Assembly (NCBI GenBank): GCA_964369805.1 | Contig: CAYJFM010000034.1 | Coordinates: 1 to 23,485 of the forward strand | Source: CAYJHC01 sp964369805 | Lineage (GTDB): Bacteria; Bacillota; Clostridia; Peptostreptococcales; Anaerovoracaceae | Direction: 5' to 3' | DNA length: 23,485 nt | Shown here: positions 13,797 through 21,059 of the stretch, piece after piece | How the letters are laid out: every line of letters begins with the position of its first letter | Numbering within the stretch: the stretch's first letter is position 1 | Made by a program: the position numbers and the translations under genes | Notes under the pieces: generated by a model | What the model saw: the letters and a program-made list of their open reading frames with translations, nothing else | Told to the model about the DNA's origin: nothing | The model's database searches: none

Positions 13797-16718
13797 ATGA
13801 ATAGTTCTATAGTAAGAAAGATAATGGCGATTGCTGTTATGGCCACTTTAATACTACAAAGTGGCGCTATTACTTGGGCAGAAGAGTTAAATGAAAATAA
13901 TACAGAAAGTACAAAAGAAACTATCAAAATTGGTTATTATTCTGGCTATAATTTGATCAATAATGAAGAGGCAGAAGAAGAAAAGGGATATGGCTACGAA
14001 GTCTTAGAAAGCGTAGAAAGCTATACTGATTACAATTTTGAATATGTGCCTCTTACTGTACCTGCTTTTGATGCCATTGAAGATGGTTCTGTGGATGTAA
14101 TAGGGCTCTTTGCATCCGGAGAGGGAATAGAGGACTACTATGCAATGTCACAACCTTTTGGGTATGTGAAATATGGTTTAGCTACAAAGGGTGATCAAGA
14201 AGTGTACTATGATGATCCAGTGTCAATAGACGGGAAGACTGTTGCAACTTTTCCAAACAATTTGGCGAATGTATTGCTGGATGAGTATTTACTAGAAAAT
14301 AATATATCTGTTAACTATGTCTATGATGATGTATCCAAGTATACTGGCCTAGAAGCAGACTACTATTTAGTGTTTAGTGGAATAGAAAATATTGAAGACT
14401 ATCATACAGTTATGGGTTTAGAAAACTCAGATGTACATTTATATGCATCTAAAGAAAATCAAGAAATAATAGAAAACTTAGACCAAGGCCTTTCAGAGAT
14501 ACTATCTGAAGATGGGAATTTCTTAGAAAACTTGATGGACAAGTATATGAGTTCGGGTGAAAACTTTTCTAATAGATCATTGACCAGAGCTGAAAGCGAA
14601 CTGCTGAAGGGGAAGACTTTTAAAGTAGGATATATAGAAGACCATAAACCTTACCAATACACTGATGAAAATGGGGAGGCTGCAGGGTTTAATATAAAAG
14701 TGATGAATAACTTAGCGGAAGAGTATGGCTTTGAGGTGGAATATCATCCATATAGCTTGAGAGATAGTGTAGATGAATATAAAGAGTTAGATTTCCTAGT
14801 ATCAATTACTGGTAGCAGTGAAGCTGTAGATCAATATTATGATAGCACAAGGGAGTACTACTCGACGCCTTTAATTATGCTAATGGGAGTAAAGGGTGAT
14901 AATAGTGCCTTTAATCAAGATGCGTTAGCAAGTGAAAAAAGCAGAATTGGAACTATCCCTTATTTAGAGTTTGACTATGAATTATTTTATAAAAATAACC
15001 CTAATGTAGAACTAGCGTTTTATAGCAACTTTGATTACTTGCTCGAAGGATATGAAAAAGAAAATATAGATACTGCAATTTTTTCAAATGTTAGTGCGGA
15101 CTATGCAAAGATGGTTCTAGGAGGCAATGAAGTAAATCATGCTATTGGGCAAGATGCACCAATGAAAATTCAAGTTTCTGAGGCACTAGGTGAAGAGTAT
15201 GTAGATATTTTTAATGTAATACTAAAAAAGATTTCTAACGACGAATACTATCAAATATTAGTAGCTGAAACAGAGGGGTATTTACCCAAAATAACTTTTA
15301 ATGACTTTGTTAAGAGTAACTGGGTAGAATTACTACTGGCTATTTGTATTTTTGCAGGAATAGTAGTAGGGTTATGGTTCAGAAATAAGCTAAAACATAG
15401 AAAAGAGCTTGTACGCAGACTAAACACTGATGAATTAACAGGTTTAAGTTCGATGGAATATTTCAGAACGAGGACTAAGGAAATTTTAAATACAGCTTAT
15501 CCAGGGGAGTATGAAATAATCTCTGTAGATATGGACATGTTTAGGTTGTTAAATCGAAGTTTTGGTAGGAACAAGGGAACTGAAGCCATTAAGGCTGCAG
15601 GGAATGCCCTGAAAACAATACAGGAGAAAAAGCATACAGCAATAATTGCCAGAGAAAGTGCTGATAAATTTATAGTATTGCAAAAAAGTGGTATAGAAGA
15701 TGAATTAAAGGTTGAAAACCTAATATACGTTGAGAGCGAAGTGAAAAAAGTAATTGGAAGTAACTATGAAATATACTTCTCAACTGGCGTATATAAGATA
15801 GATGACTTAAATGAAAGTGTCAGCAACATGATAGACTATGCAAATGAAGCAAAAACCTTAGGGAAAGGAATGAGAGAGCATACAAGAATTATATTTGATG
15901 AGGAAATGAAAATTCGGATAAGTAAAAAGCAAGACATAATACAAAGAATGGATTCCGCATTAAAAAATGGAGAATTTCACGCATATTACCAGCCTAAAAT
16001 AGACCTTGGTCCTATGAAAATAATAGGTGCGGAGGCACTAGTAAGATGGATTCCGCCTAATGAAAAACCGATTTATCCTGATGAATTCATACATCTAATG
16101 GAAAACAATGGATTTATTTCAAAGATAGATCTATACATCTTTGAAGAAGTTTGTAAGTTTATACAAGAAAATGCCTTAACTCTTACAGAGAACGGAGTAG
16201 AGAAAGACTTTGCTATTGCAGTAAACTTCTCGGCGGCGACCCTTACAAAACCAGCACTATTACAAGAGCTTAAGAGAATCACTAAGGCATATGATGTAAG
16301 GCCAGATTCGGTAGAAATTGAAGTTACCGAAACTGCAATTGGGCAAGATGAGAATGTATTAAAAGAGGCCATTTATGAACTCAAAAGCAAAGGCTTTTCA
16401 ATTGCAATGGATGACTTTGGAACTGGAGTATCTAGTTTTAACCGATTGACAGAAATTAGTGTTGATGTATTAAAACTAGACAAGTCACTGCTAGATAATT
16501 GTGATAGTGATAAGGGAGAAGTAATACTGAATAATATTATTTCTTTGGCTAAGGAGCTGGGCCTAACGATTGTAGCAGAAGGCATTGAAACGGTCAGTCT
16601 AGCAAGTAAGCTAAAAGAAATGAACTGTGATGTTGGACAGGGATACTATTTTGCAAAACCTATGCCAGCTAAAGAGTTCAAACTTCTGTTAGAGGAGAAC
16701 AAAGCTCACCAGTTATAA
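13797..16718 (+). CDS. Membrane c-di-GMP phosphodiesterase with two solute-binding sensor domains, degenerate GGDEF and intact EAL
   Basis: 973 residues. A signal peptide (1-28, cleavage after TWA) leads to two periplasmic-binding-protein type 3 domains outside the membrane: about 38-245 (TIKIGYYSGYN start) and about 270-500 (FKVGYIEDHKPYQYTDENGEAAGFNIKVM). A membrane helix follows near 509-529. The cytoplasmic GGDEF domain (about 543-705) has SADKF at 621-625 where GGDEF should be, so it cannot make c-di-GMP but may bind GTP. The EAL domain (about 725-965) keeps its key motifs: EALVRW (746-751), NFSAATL, EVTETAI, MDDFGTG, KLDKSLL, AEGIET and GQGYYFAKP. It should therefore cleave c-di-GMP in response to an amino-acid-like ligand outside. 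The gene is single, and a diguanylate cyclase faces it across a shared terminator. Confidence 0.9.
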   Translation: MNSSIVRKIMAIAVMATLILQSGAITWAEELNENNTESTKETIKIGYYSGYNLINNEEAEEEKGYGYEVLESVESYTDYNFEYVPLTVPAFDAIEDGSVDVIGLFASGEGIEDYYAMSQPFGYVKYGLATKGDQEVYYDDPVSIDGKTVATFPNNLANVLLDEYLLENNISVNYVYDDVSKYTGLEADYYLVFSGIENIEDYHTVMGLENSDVHLYASKENQEIIENLDQGLSEILSEDGNFLENLMDKYMSSGENFSNRSLTRAESELLKGKTFKVGYIEDHKPYQYTDENGEAAGFNIKVMNNLAEEYGFEVEYHPYSLRDSVDEYKELDFLVSITGSSEAVDQYYDSTREYYSTPLIMLMGVKGDNSAFNQDALASEKSRIGTIPYLEFDYELFYKNNPNVELAFYSNFDYLLEGYEKENIDTAIFSNVSADYAKMVLGGNEVNHAIGQDAPMKIQVSEALGEEYVDIFNVILKKISNDEYYQILVAETEGYLPKITFNDFVKSNWVELLLAICIFAGIVVGLWFRNKLKHRKELVRRLNTDELTGLSSMEYFRTRTKEILNTAYPGEYEIISVDMDMFRLLNRSFGRNKGTEAIKAAGNALKTIQEKKHTAIIARESADKFIVLQKSGIEDELKVENLIYVESEVKKVIGSNYEIYFSTGVYKIDDLNESVSNMIDYANEAKTLGKGMREHTRIIFDEEMKIRISKKQDIIQRMDSALKNGEFHAYYQPKIDLGPMKIIGAEALVRWIPPNEKPIYPDEFIHLMENNGFISKIDLYIFEEVCKFIQENALTLTENGVEKDFAIAVNFSAATLTKPALLQELKRITKAYDVRPDSVEIEVTETAIGQDENVLKEAIYELKSKGFSIAMDDFGTGVSSFNRLTEISVDVLKLDKSLLDNCDSDKGEVILNNIISLAKELGLTIVAEGIETVSLASKLKEMNCDVGQGYYFAKPMPAKEFKLLLEENKAHQL

Positions 16719-16736
16719 GATTACAACAAAATATTA

Positions 16737-16785
16737 AGCCACCTATACCTGGGACTTGAAGTCAAAGGTGTAAGTGGCTATTTTT
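16737..16785. terminator. Bidirectional terminator between phosphodiesterase and cyclase genes
   Basis: AGCCAC (16737-16742) pairs with GTGGCT (16774-16779). Inside, TATACCT pairs with AGGTGTA (one wobble), and at the tip GACTT-G-AAGTC. T residues follow on the plus strand (16781-16785), and the minus strand continues TTAATATTTTGT, so it can serve both converging genes. Confidence 0.85.
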
Positions 16786-16816
16786 AATATGTAAGGGTTT
16801 AGGGGTGTTTATTAAA

Positions 16817-18469
16817 CTATTGATGATCTGAATCAGATAGGGCATCATTGCGAGTTATGTTTTTATGAAGTCTTGGTAATGCCTCACTAAAGAACTTGTA
16901 AGAATTCTTTCCTGATTCTTTTGCAGAGTACATTGCGATGTCTGCAGACTCAAAAAGAGAGTTGAAGTTATCACCGTGTGTAGGTGCAAAAGAAATTCCC
17001 ACACTTGAAGAGACTGTAATAGAAACGCCATTTTCTGTATAGGTTTGATTTAGTGCACTGCAAATTGAGTTTGCCTTAGACTCTAGAAGATCTTTGTTTA
17101 TTGCTGCCTTAATAAAGACAATAAACTCGTCTCCTCCAAGCCTACCAATGATATCATCATCCCTAAAAATATGCGCTAAATGTTTATATGTTTGTATGAG
17201 CACATCATCGCCATAGGCGTGGCCAAAAGTATCATTAATATTCTTGAAATTATCAAGATCTATCATGAATAGGCTTCCGCTATAATGAGAATTGAGGTAT
17301 GAATCAATCAAATTTATCGCAGCCATTCTATTATAAGAGCCTACTAAAGGATCTCGTTCAGCCTGGTTTTTTAATTGAAACTCTACCAATTTTTCTTCAT
17401 GTACATCTTCAGAGCTGAGAAAAGCATGAACAAGATTATTTACTTTATCGGCAGTAATTTGGACACTTACTCTATACCAAGTAATTTCGCGGCCACCGTC
17501 AGTTGCCCTATAATCGAAACTATAATCAGTTATGCCCATATCAAGTTTCTGGAAAATATGTTTAAGTGATGTTTTCTCTAAAGCCATTTCTAAATCAGCG
17601 TCATATACATTTTTAGCTATAAGGGATCGTATATACTGAGAATAACCAGTTTCTTTTTTAGACTCTGAAACGGGTTCACCATACCTTGCAAGTGTTATGA
17701 TGGTGTCAGTGTTACAATCAACCTCTAGGGCAACCTTATATCGCACCAACTGGGAATCTTTAAAGGTACTTTCTCTAAGTAGTCTAGTTTGTAGATTTTT
17801 TTTGTGAGACTCCATCATTTCGAAACCTATTAGTACGAAAAGCCCAGTATATAGTATAATCATACCTGATATAGCAAAAGTTAGCTGTTGCAATGAATGG
17901 GCTACTGAAGGAACGTTATATGATAAGAAAATCACATTAAATATAAGGTTTGCTAAAACTATGGCTTCTAGAACTAAAAAAACTGTTATTTTAGATAAGG
18001 ATTTTATAATGATAGTAAAATAATTAGTAGGAATAAAGGCCAGTAGGACAAGAATAAAAACTGTACTAAGGGCGCTAGCAATGTTCAAACTATGCCAAGC
18101 ACTTTGCACAGAGGTTGAGGTAGCATCTAGGGAAGAATCAGAAATTAATGCAAAAGTTGCAATACCAATATATCGTAAAGCAATTAGATGAAATGGTAAG
18201 GTGAGAGTCACTGCAACAGTAGCAAGTGGAGTGGAGCTAAAAAGAATTAGCCCTTCCAAGATATACACAAAGCACATTCCAATATATATATATATTAAAT
18301 GCTCTGGAATATGATAGAATAATAATGAAAAACCAAGAGCGTTGATAATTGACACAAGGAAATAGTAAGGTAGTCCCCCCTTAGGAGAAACTATTTTTTC
18401 GCACAAAATAAAAAAAGAAAGATTTTGAACAAAAAATAGCACAACAAAGATAATTGGTAATAAATTCAT
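16817..18469 (-). CDS. Membrane-bound diguanylate cyclase
   Basis: 550 residues. The N-terminal part (about 1-235) is very hydrophobic, with about seven membrane segments. A PAS-like region (about 250-370, with ITWYRVSVQIT) and a coiled linker follow, then a GGDEF domain (about 380-545) with the opener RDPLVGSYNR, FMIDLDNFKNINDTFGHAYGDD and an intact GGDEF at 445-449. RDDD at 436-439 stands exactly five residues before it, the inhibitory I-site RxxD. It should join two GTP to c-di-GMP and be inhibited by its product. The start is ATG at 18469 (minus strand), behind AGGAG; a 34-residue upstream extension is low-complexity and runs through the TA repeat. The opener reads DPLVGSYNR instead of D.LTGL.NR, a mild variation. 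It likely acts against the EAL protein next to it. Confidence 0.9.
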   Translation of the reverse strand: MNLLPIIFVVLFFVQNLSFFILCEKIVSPKGGLPYYFLVSIINALGFSLLFYHIPEHLIYIYIGMCFVYILEGLILFSSTPLATVAVTLTLPFHLIALRYIGIATFALISDSSLDATSTSVQSAWHSLNIASALSTVFILVLLAFIPTNYFTIIIKSLSKITVFLVLEAIVLANLIFNVIFLSYNVPSVAHSLQQLTFAISGMIILYTGLFVLIGFEMMESHKKNLQTRLLRESTFKDSQLVRYKVALEVDCNTDTIITLARYGEPVSESKKETGYSQYIRSLIAKNVYDADLEMALEKTSLKHIFQKLDMGITDYSFDYRATDGGREITWYRVSVQITADKVNNLVHAFLSSEDVHEEKLVEFQLKNQAERDPLVGSYNRMAAINLIDSYLNSHYSGSLFMIDLDNFKNINDTFGHAYGDDVLIQTYKHLAHIFRDDDIIGRLGGDEFIVFIKAAINKDLLESKANSICSALNQTYTENGVSITVSSSVGISFAPTHGDNFNSLFESADIAMYSAKESGKNSYKFFSEALPRLHKNITRNDALSDSDHQ

Positions 18470-18491
18470 GATTTTCTCCTTTTCTACACAG

Positions 18492-18509
18492 TATATATAT
18501 ATATATATA
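18492..18509. repeat. (TA)9 dinucleotide repeat in the cyclase leader
   Basis: Nine uninterrupted TA units stand 23 bases before the cyclase start codon, 12 bases upstream of its AGGAG. A shorter AT run recurs inside the gene near 18284-18297. Beyond the repeat lies an imperfect dyad, ACATAA/TTATGT (18518-18539). Changes in repeat number would shift leader or promoter spacing. Confidence 0.85.
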
Positions 18510-18571
18510 CAATAATAACATAATATACATATGTTATGTGGAAAAATAAAGAAAAAATGAAAAATGTGCAC

Positions 18572-18582
18572 GTGGAATCCAC
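18572..18582. repeat. Small palindrome GTGGA-A-TCCAC
   Basis: A perfect 5+1+5 dyad 35 bases before the flavin-reductase start codon and about 100 bases before the divergent cyclase start. It is short enough to occur by chance; an operator is possible. Confidence 0.35.
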
Positions 18583-18617
18583 AAAGGTTTAGATAAATTT
18601 AAAGAAGGAAGGGTATA

Positions 18618-19319
18618 ATGAACTATAAAAATATAGATAAGAATAAAGGAAAAAGAAGACAAAGAAACATAAAAACTTGCGAGACCTTGAAAGTGCCTGT
18701 AACTTACCCGAAGGAGGCAGAGAGTAAGGTCACATGGAAAGGCGGAGCGATGCTTGCCCCAGTACCACCAGTGTTAGTGGCTTCGGGCACCGTAGAAAAC
18801 CCAAATGTCTTTACGGTTGGGTGGACAGGCATAATCAACACCATTCCTCCAAGAACCTACGTATCTATTAGGCCATCTAGATTATCTTACGAATTAATCA
18901 AAGAGAGTGGTGAATTTACTATTAATATGGCTACTGCGGATCTAGTTAGGGCAGTAGATTATTGTGGGGTGAAATCAGGCAGAGATTTTGACAAGTTCAA
19001 AGAAATGCGCCTCACCGCATTGACATCATCTAAGGTGAGTGCGCCTCAAGTAGCGGAGTGCCCACTTGTACTAGAATGCAAGGTTTTTGAAGTTATTAAA
19101 CTGGGAACACATGATATGTTTCTTGCAGATATTGTGGCAGTAAATGTGAATGAAAATCTAATTGAAGAATCGGGAAGACTTCGGCTAGATAAAGCCAATC
19201 TTCTGGCTTATGCACATGGCCAATATTTTGAGCTAGGAAAAGCCTTAGGAACTTTCGGATTCTCCGTAAAGAAAAAGAAGAAAAAACTAAAAAACAAAGT
19301 TCAAGGAAATAAAAAATAA
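18618..19319 (+). CDS. Flavin reductase-like FMN-binding protein
   Basis: 233 residues. The core (about 35-205) matches flavin reductase-like split-barrel proteins: MLAPVPPVLVASG, NVFTVGWTGIINTIPPRTYVSIRPSRLSYELIKESGEF-type text, then INMATADLVRAVDYCGVKSGRDFDKF and CPLVLECKVFEVI. Members bind FMN and transfer electrons or reduce flavin with NAD(P)H. The first 24 residues and the last 20 are very rich in Lys and Arg (a run of six Lys near 219) and are not part of the fold; the C-terminal tail may bind nucleic acid or membranes, or be neutral. GGAAGG before ATG 18618 supports the start. It is a single gene, with terminator 19333-19368 just after it. Confidence 0.82.
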   Translation: MNYKNIDKNKGKRRQRNIKTCETLKVPVTYPKEAESKVTWKGGAMLAPVPPVLVASGTVENPNVFTVGWTGIINTIPPRTYVSIRPSRLSYELIKESGEFTINMATADLVRAVDYCGVKSGRDFDKFKEMRLTALTSSKVSAPQVAECPLVLECKVFEVIKLGTHDMFLADIVAVNVNENLIEESGRLRLDKANLLAYAHGQYFELGKALGTFGFSVKKKKKKLKNKVQGNKK

Positions 19320-19332
19320 TAAAAAAAGAACC

Positions 19333-19380
19333 TGCTTCATAATTGACTTTAAGTCTCAGTTTGAAGCATATTCTTTAATT
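19333..19380. terminator. Bidirectional terminator between flavin reductase and PhnA genes
   Basis: TGCTTCA (19333-19339) pairs with TGAAGCA (19362-19368), and inside GACTT-T-AAGTC (19345-19355) forms a second stem. Plus-strand reading runs into TATTCTTTAATTT, minus-strand reading into GGTTCTTTTTTT, so it serves both converging genes and is strongest for the minus strand. Confidence 0.82.
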
Positions 19381-19410
19381 TACAGAAATATGTTGCCAAA
19401 TAGATATTGA

Positions 19411-19749
19411 CTAAGCTTTTTTTACAACACTAGACTTTAATTTCATAGCACCAAATCCATCAATTTTACACTCGATATCATGGTCATCTTTGCTGTCATA
19501 AACAAGTCTAATATTTTTAACCTTAGTTCCAATTTTTAGATCTCCTTGGGCACCCTTAACTTTTAGAGTTTTTACTAGGGTAACGGTGTCTCCAGTATTT
19601 AATATATTTCCGCTAGCATCTTTAATAACATTTTCTTCTTCTGTTATAGTGTTTTTATCCCATTCGTGATTACAAAGTGGGCAAATTATCATGACCCCAT
19701 CTTCGTAAGTGAAGTCGCAATCACATTTTGGGCAGTTTGGTAAAGCCAT
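19411..19749 (-). CDS. PhnA/YjdM family zinc-ribbon protein
   Basis: 112 residues. The N-terminus holds a zinc ribbon, CPKCDCDFTYEDG and IICPLCNHEW, with two CxxC pairs. After it comes the conserved C-terminal barrel DASGNILNTGDTVTLVKTLKVKG, IKIGTKVKNIRL-like text and IECKIDGFGAMKLKSSVVKK. This is the YjdM (formerly PhnA) family. Despite the old name 'alkylphosphonate utilization', it is not a phosphonate-degrading enzyme and no phosphonate genes are nearby; its role is unclear. AAAGGAG precedes the start. It follows the membrane protein on the same strand after 23 bases and is probably co-transcribed. Confidence 0.92.
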   Translation of the reverse strand: MALPNCPKCDCDFTYEDGVMIICPLCNHEWDKNTITEEENVIKDASGNILNTGDTVTLVKTLKVKGAQGDLKIGTKVKNIRLVYDSKDDHDIECKIDGFGAMKLKSSVVKKA

Positions 19750-19772
19750 TTCTATTCTCCTTTATATTCATT

Positions 19773-20468
19773 TTACTCTCTGTTAATTTTAGCACAATCT
19801 CTATTAGAATGGTAAACTTTTGTAATAATATGGTGGAGTGCAGCGAAGAAAAGCACAAGAGATATTATTGTAAAGCCAAAAGGAACGGTTTCATTTACGT
19901 TTATTGTGAATATGACTTTTACAGGAGTGGTAAGCCAAAGTAAAAATCTTGAAGTTATAAGACTGAATATCCCACAAGCAAAAATAAGACTAAGTACTGA
20001 AAAATAAGCTAATTTAGGAAACTTTGCACAGGAAGGAATGGATAAAACCTTACGTAACATACCATTAATCCACGGCAGGTGCATAGAGAGATGAATGCCA
20101 AGCAGTATTAGTAAAAGGGCGGAGGCGCTATAATGGAGATCCTTCGCAATCTTTGTTTGGAAAACTAAATCGGGGAAAACTTCTTTGGAAATAATTATGC
20201 CACTGACCAGTATAGTCATAGCTGTAACAAGAAGTAATACATCTAAAAAGTATTTTCTTCGTGCTAGGCTTTTACGACTTATTCTTTTTGAAACTGCATT
20301 TATCCACCGCCCATTGAAGAGGCAATGAGTTGCAATGATTAAGAATAGTATGAGGCCTCCAACTTCATGAAAAGTAATATTAATAAAGGAAACATCATAC
20401 ATAAGCACAAGTAATATAGTCATAATTATATTGAGTAGTAGTTTGATGTAGTTCAAGTGCTTTTTCAT
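19773..20468 (-). CDS. DUF4405-type membrane protein, putative heme-binding cytochrome
   Basis: 231 residues with about six membrane segments. Histidines sit in or beside helices in a pattern expected for b-type heme: HEVGG (near 35), ATHCLFNGRW (near 48), LHYSASALLLILLGIHLSMHLPW (near 122-144), and LHHI near 216. The LLGIHLxMHLPW element after HYxxA is typical of the DUF4405 family, also described as a flavinylation-associated cytochrome. Such proteins move electrons across or within the membrane. No ApbE or FMN-binding partner gene is visible in the window, so the link to flavinylation rests on family knowledge only. The binding site is AAGGGGGT. The gene heads a two-gene minus-strand unit with PhnA. 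Confidence 0.7.
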   Translation of the reverse strand: MKKHLNYIKLLLNIIMTILLVLMYDVSFINITFHEVGGLILFLIIATHCLFNGRWINAVSKRISRKSLARRKYFLDVLLLVTAMTILVSGIIISKEVFPDLVFQTKIAKDLHYSASALLLILLGIHLSMHLPWINGMLRKVLSIPSCAKFPKLAYFSVLSLIFACGIFSLITSRFLLWLTTPVKVIFTINVNETVPFGFTIISLVLFFAALHHIITKVYHSNRDCAKINRE

Positions 20469-20508
20469 AAATTACCCCCTTTGCACATAATATATAATAT
20501 CATAAAAC

Positions 20509-20537
20509 AAGCCAACATCTAAAATTAGAGTTGGCTT
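20509..20537 (-). terminator. Terminator of the symporter operon
   Basis: AAGCCAAC (20509-20516) pairs with GTTGGCTT (20530-20537), and inside TCTAA-AA-TTAGA pairs almost without a loop. Read on the minus strand it is followed by GTTTTATGATATT. It ends the minus-strand operon that starts at 22815. Confidence 0.8.
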
Positions 20538-20564
20538 GCCAAGTGTTTTTTTATTACTAAGGGT

Positions 20565-21059
20565 TTACACATCTAAGACGATAAGTTTGCCCTCGATTGA
20601 ATCTACAAGAATGTAAAAATCCTCATCTTTTTTATCTTTACATTGTACTACATAAAAGAGCTTGTGAAAAATCTCTTCATCTTCAATATCAATGTCAGGA
20701 GCCATCAAAAGCTTTGTCTTATTCAGAAAAATTTTAAATGCAAAGTCTCTACTGGTCTCCTTAGCTACATCTTCAGGTATTAGCCTATGTAGGAGAGAAT
20801 CTTTACTAACCTCCATGTCAATGAAATTTGGCATACCTTGCCCCATTGAAAGCCTACCTTCAGCAAGGTCAACAATGACATTTACATCCTTTCGGATTTT
20901 TCCAAGTTTTCCGTTTAATGCCATCTTATATTGAATTCGCATATAAGGATAATAAAGTTCGTAAATATCTGTTATTTCCAAATTTTTATCATGTTTTAGC
21001 AGAAGTGATTTAGCATAGTCAATCCCGTAAGGGCTTTCATAGGTTCTAATATTTATCAT
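20565..21059 (-). CDS. Unknown 164-residue protein coupled to a symporter
   Basis: I do not recognise this protein. It is soluble, with no signal peptide or membrane helix, and rich in charged residues. It seems to hold a weak internal duplication: a hydrophobic strand with a following 'VDxxEG(R/K)L' turn occurs at NVIVDLAEGRLSM (about residues 60-72) and at FYILVDSIEGKLIVL (about 149-163). That arrangement recalls small beta-rich repeat domains such as PepSY, but the match is too weak to name. Its ATG (21059-21057) overlaps the symporter TGA (21058-21056) as ATGA, so its translation is coupled to the transporter. A regulatory or accessory role for that transporter is likely but inferred. Confidence 0.75.
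   Translation of the reverse strand: MINIRTYESPYGIDYAKSLLLKHDKNLEITDIYELYYPYMRIQYKMALNGKLGKIRKDVNVIVDLAEGRLSMGQGMPNFIDMEVSKDSLLHRLIPEDVAKETSRDFAFKIFLNKTKLLMAPDIDIEDEEIFHKLFYVVQCKDKKDEDFYILVDSIEGKLIVLDV

Noticed and set aside
18470..18571. 34-residue N-terminal extension of the diguanylate cyclase
   Set aside because: It is made of Phe/Ile/Tyr/Cys-rich text that includes the TA repeat and has no binding site; the internal ATG has AGGAG.
19411..19749. Phosphonate degradation role for the PhnA-type gene
   Set aside because: The family name is historical. The protein is a zinc-ribbon protein of unclear role, and no C-P lyase or phosphonate transport genes are present.
20821..20846. TGGCAT...TTGCC resembling a sigma-54 promoter
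   Set aside because: The spacing is three bases instead of five, and it lies inside the coding region of the 164-residue protein, pointing away from any suitable gene start.
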